From Amaricoccus sp003258405 (lineage in GTDB: Bacteria > Pseudomonadota > Alphaproteobacteria > Rhodobacterales > Rhodobacteraceae): DNA of 64,000 nt. Position 1 is the stretch's first letter; each line of letters starts with the position of its first letter. A program made the translations under genes and the position numbers. The notes under the pieces were generated by a model that saw nothing but the letters and a program-made list of their open reading frames with translations, ran no database searches and had not been told where the DNA came from. The DNA lies in the NCBI RefSeq assembly GCF_043226085.1, contig NZ_CP171225.1:1550001-1614000 (forward strand). The letters run 5' to 3'. Shown here piece after piece: positions 7,943-17,025 of the stretch.

Positions 7943-10141
7943 ATGTACCGCACACAACGAACTTTCGAAAGATATTTTGGATCAGTGATTTTCGTAATAT
8001 TGTCCGCTGCGGGCGCGGCGCTGGCGGACACGGTGCCAGAAACTTGGTCTCAGGTTAAGGTAGCCGACGACGGCGCGCTAGCCATAGTCTACGATGCTGC
8101 CGGTGGGCGGCTAGGGGCAGTATCGCGCGGCGAAGATGTGCTCAAACCCATGCGCTTGGGGGAGCTGAGTTCAACCTATCCGATCGTCAATCTGACGCAG
8201 ATTGGTGGTACATGGGTCGGCGTCGCGTCTGACAGGCTTGAAGGCAGGACGATTGTATTCGGTTTCGTCGAAGATCGGCTCGACCTGATAGATGTCGTTG
8301 ATTTACCCTCAGGTGACGCAAAGGCCGCGGACCTTGCAAGCGACGGCACGCTCTGGATCGCTGATGGGGACAGACCGCAGCTGTGGTCGATACAGCCCTG
8401 TGCCCTTCTGCACATCTGCAGTCTCCCCAACCGCAGTCCTCCGATCTCGAAAATCGAGATCTATGGGCCATCTTTCACTGAACTGGTTGTAGATCCTTCT
8501 TCCTTTCTAGCGGTTTCCACAAATAGGTTTACTAATCTAGTGAACTTGATTGACATCCGCTACGGTAAGTCCTTACAGCTTGAACCAATTAACGACTTGC
8601 AAGGCCCCTTGGGGTTAGTACTAGTTGGCGGGGGCCTTGGCGCCCAAGCAACGGTTTATATTAGCGCTCCCGAGTCCGGCGGGGTTACTATTCTTCAGAT
8701 CGATCCCGACTTCCAAGAGTTGCGACCCACGGGTTCAGTTTACCTCGTTGATCTCTCCGAAACGTCAGCGCCCCTTACTATCGGCTTCGAACCCGACGTC
8801 CCGCTTGCCGCCGCTGGTGGTCCGGTCGCAGCGCGCGTGGCGGCGAACAACGATCAGTCGCTAGTCTTGATTGGTGGCCTCGACCCAAATCTCGTGCACG
8901 CGGTGGCGCGCAGCGAACGTACGATCGCCCGAATCGCCGACCTGCGCAGCACCGAGGCGATCGTCGATTTTGACGTGTCGGCGGACGGACAAACCATCGC
9001 GATTCTCACCCAATCCGGCCTTTCGTTTCTAGATCGCGCCGACCTCGAAAAGCCAGTGAATGCCCTAGAGGTTCGCGACTCCAGTGAACAGGAAAGGCTC
9101 GAGGCCGATCTGATAAGCGCGGTCCAGCGGAAGCTAACAGAGGAGGGCTTTTACCTTGGCTTGGTGGACGGCCTGATGGCACCCAGCACTGACCTTGCCC
9201 TGAAGCGCTATGCGAGCAGCAACGCCCTGCCGCCGGTTACGTTCGAAGGCAATGTTCAGGCTCAGAACCTTCCTGTCACGCTGTTGGGGCATTTGTTCCA
9301 AAGTGACCTGAGCGCAGTTCCTGAGCCGATTCTACGGAGCGACCGTGGCGACGAGATCCGACGGGCAGCGTTCGATGCGTTTTACCATAAGAATTTTTCT
9401 GCGATCCAAAATTTCTCCAGCCGTGAAATCTTTCAACTCGGGCAGGCTGTACGTGGCGAACAACCATGTGCGGCTCTAAACGATTATCCCGACCAAACGC
9501 TATGGCCGAACATCGGCCCGGCACTCGCGGCGCTCGACGAGCTTCGGCAGAAACTTGGAACCGCGATCCTGGTTGAGGCGACTTACGAAAGCGGCGCCTA
9601 TTCGGATTGCGCCGGAACGCCCAAGGCGATCGCGGAACAGGCGCAAGCATATCGTGCTATCGCATTCAGTGCGCCGAAAGCAACTGCGGCACAGGTGATG
9701 GAGCAAGTGCAGCGTCGTGCGATAGTGCCGGCGTTTCTGTTCGATCAGAAAGGAGACGTTTACTACCTTAGCGGGCAGCCGGACGCCGGGCAGCATACCG
9801 TCCGACGCTTGGGAAAATGGCAGGCGCTGATCGCCTCACACCAGCTCAATCCCTACGGCTGTCGGCAGGCAAAGTTGGACGTAGATGAGTTCAGGGGATT
9901 GCTCGAGGGAACGGCGGCTCAAGGCTTGCCGATCTATGTCGCCCGGCGCGAACGCGAGAAGATCTACGTAGTGACGGTCGACGCAGGTGACGATGCAGGG
10001 CTCGCGCTTCGGGTTATGGCGGCAATACGCGCCGCTGCGCCGAAAAGCGCAGACGGCAAGACCGGTGCCGACTCCTACGTGCGCGATAGCGATGGATTCA
10101 GCCTCGTAGCGGACTGCCGCAGAGAGATGTCTATCCCGTGA
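7943..10141 (+). CDS. Large exported protein with repeat-rich N-terminal half and PG-binding-like region
   Basis: About 732 residues from ATG 7943, preceded by AGGGGCAGGA and followed by a clear signal peptide (FGSVIFVILSAAGAALA). TTG 7910 and ATG 7928 are in-frame alternatives. Residues up to about 370 contain recurring hydrophobic strands and SDGTLWIADG/SADGQTIAIL-type turns, as in beta-propeller or WD-like repeats. A segment near 385-445 (VQRKLTEEGFYLGLVDGLMAPSTDLALKRYAS) matches the PG_binding_1 pattern. The last 270 residues have no domain I recognise. It may hold the other exported proteins at the cell wall. The stop overlaps the next start (GTGA). Confidence 0.7.
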   Translation: MYRTQRTFERYFGSVIFVILSAAGAALADTVPETWSQVKVADDGALAIVYDAAGGRLGAVSRGEDVLKPMRLGELSSTYPIVNLTQIGGTWVGVASDRLEGRTIVFGFVEDRLDLIDVVDLPSGDAKAADLASDGTLWIADGDRPQLWSIQPCALLHICSLPNRSPPISKIEIYGPSFTELVVDPSSFLAVSTNRFTNLVNLIDIRYGKSLQLEPINDLQGPLGLVLVGGGLGAQATVYISAPESGGVTILQIDPDFQELRPTGSVYLVDLSETSAPLTIGFEPDVPLAAAGGPVAARVAANNDQSLVLIGGLDPNLVHAVARSERTIARIADLRSTEAIVDFDVSADGQTIAILTQSGLSFLDRADLEKPVNALEVRDSSEQERLEADLISAVQRKLTEEGFYLGLVDGLMAPSTDLALKRYASSNALPPVTFEGNVQAQNLPVTLLGHLFQSDLSAVPEPILRSDRGDEIRRAAFDAFYHKNFSAIQNFSSREIFQLGQAVRGEQPCAALNDYPDQTLWPNIGPALAALDELRQKLGTAILVEATYESGAYSDCAGTPKAIAEQAQAYRAIAFSAPKATAAQVMEQVQRRAIVPAFLFDQKGDVYYLSGQPDAGQHTVRRLGKWQALIASHQLNPYGCRQAKLDVDEFRGLLEGTAAQGLPIYVARREREKIYVVTVDAGDDAGLALRVMAAIRAAAPKSADGKTGADSYVRDSDGFSLVADCRREMSIP

Positions 10142-10890
10142 CGCAGTTTACGCGAGCACGTACGGTGACCCTCCCTTTCAAACTTGACCCGCGCTTCGAC
10201 AGACCGATGACCCCCGCGTCCATTCAGGCCCCCGACACCCCACCACAGGCTTCCTTCTGCAGACTGACTCTGCTCCTAATAGCGCTCGCCGCGCCATCAT
10301 GTGGCCCGGGGGTCACTCAAGTCGAATCCGAAGTAATCGCCCGACACGAGAGCGGCGGTCTTCGTATCACAACCGTTGGCGCGGCCATCCTGTTCGGTCA
10401 GGATCTCGGCACCGCCTACCTTGCGTTGGCCGATAGAAATACGCGTACCCAAGACATTGTTTCTGCCGGACTGATCGGGATTACTGCGGGTGGTGCTCTG
10501 GCCGCGGTTGACGGTGCAAGCAGTGAGACGCTGACAGCGTTTGCAGTTGCCGGACTAGCGCTTAACTCTGGCGCGCAATACTTCAACCTTCGGAGCGCCA
10601 GCGCTAGTTTCATCAATGCGGCCGATCACAGCCTCTGCATCGCCGCTGCCGGACGGGCCATTCCGCGTGAGGCAAATGGGGATCCTCTTTCGGTATCTAT
10701 GCTTATGGACGGCTACAGGACGGCCAGACTCATCCTGCGAAGGTCGCTGCTACGCGAAATGCCCGACTATCGCAGCCTGGTTTCTCAGTTCGACTTGGTG
10801 CGGAGCACATCCGGCTTTGAGACGACCTCTGTTGCGGTAGACTATGACGCGTTGCGGAGCAATGTCCAAGCTTGCTTTGGGGGAGGCTAA
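10138..10890 (+). CDS. Putative lipoprotein with hydrophobic central segments, unknown function
   Basis: 250 residues from GTG 10138, overlapping the previous stop. A hydrophobic run (about 42-54) ends in APSC, a possible lipobox with Cys55, although the leader before it is unusually long; an internal ATG (residue 24) would give a more typical lipoprotein signal. Two Gly/Ala-rich hydrophobic stretches follow (about 75-95 and 105-140), which could be membrane helices. No domain is recognised. As the last gene of the coupled operon it could anchor the complex. An inner-membrane holin-like role is a weaker alternative. Confidence 0.6.
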   Translation: MTQFTRARTVTLPFKLDPRFDRPMTPASIQAPDTPPQASFCRLTLLLIALAAPSCGPGVTQVESEVIARHESGGLRITTVGAAILFGQDLGTAYLALADRNTRTQDIVSAGLIGITAGGALAAVDGASSETLTAFAVAGLALNSGAQYFNLRSASASFINAADHSLCIAAAGRAIPREANGDPLSVSMLMDGYRTARLILRRSLLREMPDYRSLVSQFDLVRSTSGFETTSVAVDYDALRSNVQACFGGG

Positions 10891-11085
10891 GCAGTCGATC
10901 TCTTCGACCGCCGCTGCCACAACGCGATCGAGGGAGCATCTCGGTTCCGCGACGACACCCGACGCCGCAGCACCTTCCACCCTCACGAGGAGCACGGCGA
11001 CTTCTTCCCCGACTTTGTTGCCGCCTACAACCTACAACCACACCACCACACCCGCCTCCGAAGTCTCGGCTACAGCTCCCCCGTC
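10891..11085 (+). pseudogene. Remnant of an integrase-core transposase C-terminus
   Basis: Reading from 10891 gives FDRRCHNAIEGASRFRDD, then DFFPDFVAAYN and TRLRSLGY. This resembles the C-terminal part of an integrase-core transposase (IS481-like), where a DFVxAYN segment is followed by TRLRxLGY. There is no start and no upstream catalytic core. It fills the gap after the exported-protein operon, together with the phage fragments on the other strand. Confidence 0.3.
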
Positions 11086-11101
11086 GCCGCGTCAGGATCG
11101 C

Positions 11102-11155
11102 CTAGAACTCGGCGTCGGGCATGCGCACGAAGCCCTCGGATCGGGGTGGTGTCAT
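11102..11155 (-). pseudogene. Short phage-type small-protein fragment ending in amber (DUF6127-like)
   Basis: A 17-codon frame starts at ATG 11155 with GFVRMPDAEF and ends at TAG 11102-11104; the same frame continues briefly with AILTRR. In related phage operons, as I remember them, the family reads GFVRMPxAEFEAILTR, so GAG to TAG is the likely change. It sits directly after the tail-protein fragment, which fits a late-operon order. Confidence 0.3.
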
Positions 11156-11175
11156 CGGGATCCTCCTTCCGCCGC

Positions 11176-11707
11176 TCAGCCGACCTTGCAGCCCCAGAAG
11201 GACGTGTGGTCGGCGGCGAAGTAGCCGTCGGCGACCCGGAAATACCCCTGCAGCTCGACGGTATCGCCCGCGGTGAGCGGCACCATGGTCTGCCGCCAGA
11301 TGGCGGTGGCGAGCGAGACGTGGGTGGCGGAGATTTCGCCGAGGGAGCCACGGATTTCGGTGGTGCCGTTCAGGACGAGCCGCCCGCGCATGCGGGCCGT
11401 GGCACTGGCGTTGATCTTGTAGAGCAGCGTCGCGCCGAACAGGTAGTTGCCGTCGACCGGGGCGACGAAGTGGTTGTTCGCGGCGTCGAAGATCCCTTGG
11501 TCGTTGTAGTCGGTGTTGTTGATGGCGATCTTCGTCCAGGTCCCGACGCCGACATAGTTGTCGTAGTTGGTGTACGCCTTGAACCGGGGCAATTGCGGCT
11601 GGTCGACAATGCCGGTGGCGTTGTCGACGCTGAAGCCATCGAAGAAGGTGCTGCCGTCGGCGGAGACCGCGAGGCGGAGTCGGTCCGAGCCGAAGAGCCC
11701 CACGAGC
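11176..11707 (-). pseudogene. C-terminal part of a phage tail/fibre protein (C1q-like end), cut by IS6
   Basis: About 177 residues remain. The first part (GLFGSDRLRLAVSADGSTFF) resembles the repeat end of DUF2793-type proteins of alphaproteobacterial prophages. The rest (NNTDYNDQGIFD, FVAPVDGNYLFGATL, LTAGDTVELQGYF, FWGCKVG) follows the C1q/TNF-like jelly-roll pattern often found at the tips of phage fibres. The upstream part is lost at base 11708, the left end of IS6 copy B. The short frame at 11102-11155 follows on the same strand. Confidence 0.6.
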
Positions 11708-11744
11708 GGCACTGTCACTTGAAGCCAGAGGCAGCCACCAGGGG

Positions 11745-12473
11745 GTGACGGTAGAAGTCGGCATGAATGAACTCTCTTATGCCCGTCACCGGTTCTCGTC
11801 TGCCATCATCCAGCATGCGGTCTGGCTCTACTTTCGGTTTGCGCTCAGCTACCGCAATGTCGAGGATATACTCGCCGAGCGGGGCATTGATGTCTCCTAT
11901 GAGACCGTCCGGCGATGGGTGCTTAAATTCGGCCAAGTTTTCGCTGAGCGTATTCGACGGCGCCGACCACAGCCTACGGATCGATGGAACCTAGACGAGG
12001 TTTTCCTCAAGATCGGCGGCAAGGCTGTATATCTGTGGCGCGCGGTGGATGACGAGGGCGAAGTGCTTGATGTCTTGGTCCAACCGAAGCGCGACCGGAA
12101 GGCGGCGCTGAAATTGCTTCGAAAACTGTTTAAGCGCCAAGGCCAAATTCCCAGTGCGATCGTGACGGATCGGCTTCGATCGTACGGCGCAACCCTACGA
12201 GAGTTGGACCTGGCCGACCGGCATCTGACTGGCGGCCGGTCCAACAACCGAGCAGAGGTTTCGCATCGGCCGACCCGACGCCGAGAGCGGCAGCAAATTC
12301 GATTCAAGTCACCCGGATCGGCGCAGCGCTTCCTCTCCTCCCACGCCGCCATCTCCTCCCACGCCGCCATCTCCAACCACATCGACGTCCAGCGTCATCT
12401 GATTTCCCGCAGCACACTGAGAACACTCCGCGCCAGGGCGTCGGCCGAGTGGCGTGAAATCGTGGCGGCCTGA
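11745..12473 (+). CDS. IS6-family transposase, copy B
   Basis: 242 residues from GTG 11745 (MTVEVGMNELSYARHRF); ATG 11763 is in frame. The HTH, DDE core (NLDEVF, IVTDRLRSYGA, NNRAEVSH) and basic C-terminus are complete, with the RRRRPQPTDR insert before the first Asp. The C-terminal SSHAAIS is present twice because of an 18-bp tandem duplication that keeps the frame, as in copy D. It is the most complete copy in the window and could be active. Confidence 0.9.
   Translation: MTVEVGMNELSYARHRFSSAIIQHAVWLYFRFALSYRNVEDILAERGIDVSYETVRRWVLKFGQVFAERIRRRRPQPTDRWNLDEVFLKIGGKAVYLWRAVDDEGEVLDVLVQPKRDRKAALKLLRKLFKRQGQIPSAIVTDRLRSYGATLRELDLADRHLTGGRSNNRAEVSHRPTRRRERQQIRFKSPGSAQRFLSSHAAISSHAAISNHIDVQRHLISRSTLRTLRARASAEWREIVAA
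12336..12371 (+). repeat. 18-bp tandem duplication in IS6 copy B
   Basis: TCCTCCCACGCCGCCATC occurs twice in a row, adding six residues (SSHAAI) to the transposase. The same duplication is at 45527-45562 in copy D; copies A and E have a single unit. It marks a B/D sublineage. Confidence 0.9.
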
Positions 12474-12681
12474 GGCTGCCTCCAGGAGGTGCTGCCGGCC
12501 ACAGAGAATTACCGTGACAGTGCCCTCCCGAGCACAGGCCGCCTTCACGGTCACACCGTTTTCAACACCATCCGCGCTCTCGTTGATGGCCGCGCGCTAA
12601 GTGGAATGAATTGCATTCTGCCAGCCACGTGAGTAGTTACGATAGATAAGCTGATGGAAAAGATTACCGGGAATATGCAGA

Positions 12682-14082
12682 ATGATAAAAGAGAACAAAA
12701 TTGAAATATTAGTCGGTGTAATTGGTTTATTTTTTTTCTTAATCGGATTACTTTCCATTCATGAATCAGAACTGAAGTGGATGTTACTTTCATATTTAGG
12801 GGTTAACACCTCGATTATTATCTATCTGTATGTTAAATTCTCGAGTATTGATAGCCATAGAGAATCAACAAACAATAAAATTGATATCTCACTCAATTCC
12901 ATAAGAACAGAAATAATAACCGATCACTATAATATAATAAATAATCTAATCTAAAAAATAGAATTTATAGAGAATTGTGCTTTTAATATTAATTTTATTG
13001 GAATCTCTACCACTTCCATGGATCATTATATTCGAGACATCAATAATGCTGTAAGCGTAAAGAAAACTTTTATATCTACGCCCCAAGCACGAAGTGATAG
13101 CTCCGACATTGAAGACAAGATGAGGGAAGCACATGAGAACTGGTTGAAGAAAAACCCCAACGGTCAATGGATAGACATTGTATCGTATTCTGACTTCTAT
13201 TTTGATAGATTCAGAAAAATAAAAACAGGAAATATATCATTACGTAATCACCTTGTATATATCTTGAGAGAAGGAACTAAAGTTATCAATTTTACAATTC
13301 TGGATATTTCCGATACTACTTCTAATACAAACAAATCAAATAGTAAAATTGTATATTTTGGATGGCTACCTGATCAAGCTTCAGATAAAAGTGCGATATT
13401 TAGATCCAGCAATATAAATTTTGTTTGACTCTTTGAGAATTACTTTGAATATTTGAAGGATTTTACGTTTAATAGGTATCAGAGACGATTGCGCGATCGA
13501 GATAAGCAGAGTCAAGACTACTACATCGTAGACCATAGTAGTAGCGAGGAAAGTAAGCTTCTTGTTGATAGTAGGGTAGTTGACAGAAAGGGAACGTGGA
13601 TATCTTTTTCATTCGCGAGCGACGACCCAACAAGAGAAATCAGAAGCGTCGTCTTTATGAGTATTAGTTTCGTTTTCGATTATATTAAAGTAAACGCGAA
13701 AATTTTTAGAATAGATGGGACCTGGAAGTACAATTTTGAGGGCAATACAAACTCTGCCTTTTATTTGAATAATATTTATATCTCGTACGTATTGGATGGG
13801 TCGAGTAAAGGTCGTGCAGACGGATTTACGCATTTGCAATTTGATCGAGACCCATATTTTGGAGAAATTTTCCGCAGTGCGTTCTCCGACGTAGATAGTA
13901 ACAAGTACATGTTATCTATTGGCTTCAAAAAGGAATTTGAATTTTCAAGCCTCGAAACCAACGTTATTCCTAAATCTCTTCTTAGCGATATCGATAAGCT
14001 TAAAGGAAAACTGAAGGGAGGAGGGCAATCAATGGTTCTTGAATACTTGAATGGTCCTTATATGCCCGACACTAAAGCTTAA
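12682..14082 (+). pseudogene. AT-rich membrane-anchored protein gene broken by two in-frame stops
   Basis: One frame runs from ATG 12682 to the stop ending at 14082 with only two interruptions, TAA 12952-12954 and TGA 13426-13428; sensible protein sequence continues across both. The intact product would be about 466 residues. The N-terminus has two membrane helices (VGVIGLFFFLIGLLSI and a second near 31-50), then a polar region. The middle (QWIDIVSYSDFYFDRF, SKIVYFGWLPD, LFENYFEYLKDF) resembles soluble domains attached to small membrane proteins in bacterial conflict systems, but I cannot name a family. Base composition is about one third GC, far below the flanks, so it was acquired from an AT-rich source. 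Functional translation would need readthrough; decay is more likely. Confidence 0.65.
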
Positions 14083-14203
14083 TGAGTGGAGATCAGTATT
14101 GTAGCTGGCTGGACAAGAGTTGAGCTGGACGCCTGCAATAGGTCTCCCATTGAGGCGCCGACGTGATTCACTGCTCTTGACCTGCTCCCGTTGGAGTCCG
14201 CGT

Positions 14204-15013
14204 TTATGAGTTAGCTCTGTTCAGGGTTTGGTCCTCTTCTGACCGTTGGTGATATTCCCGCGGGGTGAGCCCGTCGAGGCTCGTGTGCGGGCGGTGGTGG
14301 TTGTGGTCGTCTTGCCATGCAGCGATCAAATGGCGGGCATGGCGCAGGTTCAGGAACAGGTGCTCGTTCAAACACTCGTCCCGCAGCCGCCCGTTGAAGC
14401 TTTCGACCAGGCCGTTCTACATGGGCTTGCCTGGCGCGATGTAATGCCAGTCGACGTGACGGTCCTCCTGCCATTTCAGCATGGCGTTCGAGGTCAGTTC
14501 GGTCCCGTTGGCACTGACGACCATGCAGGGATAGCCCCTCATCTCCGCGATCCGGTCCAATTCCCGCGCGACGCGGTCGCCTGACAGCGAGGTGTCGACG
14601 ACAGCGGCGAGGCACTCCCGGCTGAAGTCGTCGATCACGCAGAGCACGCGGAACCGGCGGCCGTCCGACAGCGCGTCCGACACGAAGTCGAGCGACCATC
14701 GCTGGTTCGGTCCCTGCGGGATCGCCATTGGCGCCTTGGTCCCGATCGCGCGCTTCCACCCGCCACGCTTGCGCACGGTGAGGCCCTCTTCCCGATAGAT
14801 GCGATACAGCTTCTTCCAGTTCACCTCCCAGCCTTCGCGCTTCAGGAGAATGTGCAGACGCCGATAGCCGAACCGCCGTCGCTCGGACGACAGATCCTTC
14901 AGCCGCTTGCGCAACTCCGCATCGGCGGGCCGAGCCGACCGGCGCCGATAAACGCGCGGATCGATCCCGGCCAGCGCGCAGGCCCGCCGCTGAGAGTAGC
15001 TCTTCTCTTTCAT
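14204..15013 (-). pseudogene. IS3-family transposase OrfB, interrupted by amber
   Basis: From ATG 15013 the frame encodes the IS3 integrase: an HTH_21 segment (FGYRRLHILLKREGW), the first catalytic Asp in WSLDFVSD, a core with VLCVIDDFSRE, and the second Asp position replaced by Asn in VVSANGTELTS. A TAG at 14417-14419 follows GKPM, where relatives read GKPMQNG (CAG to TAG). The remaining residues, with VESFNGRLRDE holding the catalytic Glu and SLDGLTPREY, run on in the same frame to TAA at 14204. With the stop and the lost Asp it is inactive. Confidence 0.85.
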
Positions 15014-15048
15014 GGCTCAATCCACAGCCTTCCCCCTCGAACCGGGCC

Positions 15049-15315
15049 TTAGACGTCTTTTCCGAGCATCTCTTTCAGCGTGGCGACATCCATCATCTGT
15101 TCGGCCAGCATCTTCTTCAGCTTCGCGTTCTCGGCCTCGAGCTCCTTCAGACGCCTGGCGTCAGCAACCTCCATGCCGCCGTATTTGCGCCGCCAGTTGT
15201 AGAAGGTCGCATCGCTGATCCCGTGCTTGCGGCACAGCTCAGGCGCGCGCAGGCCCGCCCGATGCTCCTTCAGGATCCCAATGATCTACGCTTCGCTGAA
15301 ACCGCTTCTCTTCAT
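15049..15315 (-). pseudogene. IS3-family OrfA, interrupted by amber at codon 10
   Basis: An 89-codon frame from ATG 15315: KRSGFSEA, then TAG (15286-15288), then IIGILKEHRAG, an HTH (LCRKHGISDATFYNWRRKYGG) and a leucine-zipper helix (LKELEAENAKLKKMLAEQ). Relatives read EAQIIGILKE, so CAG has become TAG. The product would bind the IS ends and be joined to OrfB by frameshifting. Confidence 0.8.
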
Positions 15316-15571
15316 CGTCTGTCTCCTCGTTCGGAGAACAGGCTAGCCGGAAAGCGCGGCCCTTTCAGGGGAGCAGGTCACACGCCACAGCCAATGTGAC
15401 CGGCCCGCGACCTTCACGACGACTTTGCCCAGATCAATAACCCATCAACCTCAAGCCCGTTAGTATGGCAAGAACGTATGCACGCCTTCCAGATTCGAAA
15501 GCGCAAGGCCGGACAGCGAAGCCTGCAGCGCAGGGGAACAGTTCCGACCCAACGACTTTTTCACCGGCCTG

Positions 15572-16921
15572 TCAGGGGATAAGCGGTTGAGCGTCTATTT
15601 TGAGTTCCTCAAGGGCTTGCGCGATTGAGATTTCGTTGTTCAGGGCATGTTTTGCCACCAAGGCAGATTTCTCATAACCGATTTGCGGAACAAGCGATGT
15701 TGCCATTGCCAAGCTGTTTTCAAGAAGCCCTCGGCAACGCATCTCATCGGCCTCAATCCCCAGAATACAACGATCCGTCAGGCAGGCCATGGCACGTTTC
15801 AAAATGCGAATGGATTGCAGGATATTAAGGATCGCAATGGGTTCCATCGCGTTGAGCTGCAATTGCCCGGCTTCGGCGGCCATTGTGACAGTCAGATCGT
15901 TGCCGATGACCTGAAACGCGACCTGATTCACGACCTCGGGGATCACGGGATTGACCTTGCCCGGCATGATGGATGATCCGGCTTGAACAGCCGGCAGACG
16001 GATTTCGCCGAGACCCGCGCGGGGGCCGGAGCTCAGAAGCCGCAAATCGTTGCAGATCTTGGAGAGTTTCACCGCGACACGTTTCAGGATACCTGAAAAG
16101 GCGACAAAGGCACCAAGGTCGGAAGAGGCTTCGACGAGGTTGCGTGCGGAGCGAAGCGGAAAACCAGAGACCTTTTGCAATTCTGATACGGCGACATCGG
16201 TGTAATTGGCTGGTGTATTCACGCCGGTTCCGATGGCCGTGCCGCCGAGGTTCACCTCCAGCAGAAGCTTTGACACTTCTTTGAGCCGTTCGATGTCTTC
16301 CTCGATCGTGTTCGCAAAAGACCTGAATTCCTGCCCCAGTGTCATCGGCACGGCATCCTGCAACTGCGTGCGTCCGACTTTCGCAATGCCGTCAAACTCA
16401 CGCGCCTTTGCTTCGAAAGCATCACACAAGCGCTGATGCTCTTCGGTGAGCCCATCCATTTTCTGAAGAATAGCGAGGCGAAGAGCCGTCGGATACACGT
16501 CATTGGTCGATTGCGATCTGTTCACATCGTCATTGGGATGGATATTCTGATAGTCCCCGTATTCAAAGCCCAGTGATTTCAGCGCAAGATTGGCAATCAC
16601 TTCATTCGCATTCATGTTTGTCGAGGTGCCTGCGCCGCCTTGGACCATGTCCACGATGAAATGCTCGTGATGGTGGCCTGCCAGCAATTCGTCACAAGCG
16701 TTGCGGATCGCCGTCGCTTTCTCGGGGGAGAGAACGTTCAGCTTGCGGTTTGCGCCGGCGGCGGCTTTCTTGACCATGGCCAGGGCATGGACCAATTCCG
16801 GATACTCGGACAGTGGCACGTCCGAGATCCGGAAATTGTGGTAGGCCCTGATGGAATGTATCCCGTAGAGGGCGTCGTCGGGAACGTCATATTGACCCAG
16901 TGAATCGTATTCGGTGCGCAT
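15572..16921 (-). CDS. aspA: Aspartate ammonia-lyase
   Basis: 449 residues from ATG 16921, which has GGGAG upstream; a TTG further upstream (16939) is less likely. It belongs to the fumarase/aspartase superfamily and converts L-aspartate to fumarate and ammonia. The signature loop GSSIMPGKVNP, the substrate-binding QGGAGTSTNMNANEV and the NDVYPTALR segment are all present, and the length is close to the usual 470. It is divergent from an L-asparaginase gene; together they would take asparagine to fumarate with release of two ammonia. A 15-bp motif in the shared intergenic region (17011-17025) recurs near the regulator and transporter genes. It may act on a related substrate, but the gene pair supports aspartate. 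Confidence 0.93.
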   Translation of the reverse strand: MRTEYDSLGQYDVPDDALYGIHSIRAYHNFRISDVPLSEYPELVHALAMVKKAAAGANRKLNVLSPEKATAIRNACDELLAGHHHEHFIVDMVQGGAGTSTNMNANEVIANLALKSLGFEYGDYQNIHPNDDVNRSQSTNDVYPTALRLAILQKMDGLTEEHQRLCDAFEAKAREFDGIAKVGRTQLQDAVPMTLGQEFRSFANTIEEDIERLKEVSKLLLEVNLGGTAIGTGVNTPANYTDVAVSELQKVSGFPLRSARNLVEASSDLGAFVAFSGILKRVAVKLSKICNDLRLLSSGPRAGLGEIRLPAVQAGSSIMPGKVNPVIPEVVNQVAFQVIGNDLTVTMAAEAGQLQLNAMEPIAILNILQSIRILKRAMACLTDRCILGIEADEMRCRGLLENSLAMATSLVPQIGYEKSALVAKHALNNEISIAQALEELKIDAQPLIP

Positions 16922-17010
16922 ATCCGGTTCTCCCAGCAAAAACTGAGCGGCCTCTTACGCCTCGCCAAATATTTGCCAATACAGCATTTCTTCGACTTGG
17001 ACGGTTTAGT

Positions 17011-17025
17011 CCCTAGTTGACGCTG
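17011..17025 (+). promoter_or_regulatory. Candidate operator CCCTAGTTGACGCTG (site 1)
   Basis: This 15-mer lies in the aspA/ansA intergenic region and is repeated exactly at 18946-18960 between the XRE regulator and the AGCS transporter. The inner TTGACG could serve as a -35 box, but no -10 box at the right distance is shared by both sites, so an operator for the local XRE protein is the better reading. Confidence 0.5.

Larger units (their letters stand above)
11708..12524. mobile_element. IS6-family insertion sequence, copy B
   Basis: 817-bp element from GGCACTGTCACTTGAAGCC to the reverse complement of GGCACTGTCACGGTAATTCT. Transposase on the plus strand and apparently intact. The left end interrupts a phage tail gene; the right end adjoins unassigned sequence. 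Flanking octamers CCACGAGC and CTCCCGAG differ. Confidence 0.9.
14178..15380. mobile_element. IS3-family element (IS407-like), inactivated
   Basis: 1203-bp element with terminal inverted repeats TGACCTGCTCCC at 14178 and its reverse complement ending at 15380. It carries orfA and orfB on the minus strand in the usual IS3 arrangement. Each frame contains one amber codon, so the element should not transpose by itself. No target duplication is evident (CTCT and CACG). Confidence 0.85.

Noticed and set aside
14211..15020. Minus-strand frame of 269 codons overlapping IS3 orfB
   Set aside because: The real OrfB reads in another frame with DDE-type motifs and is interrupted only by one amber codon.
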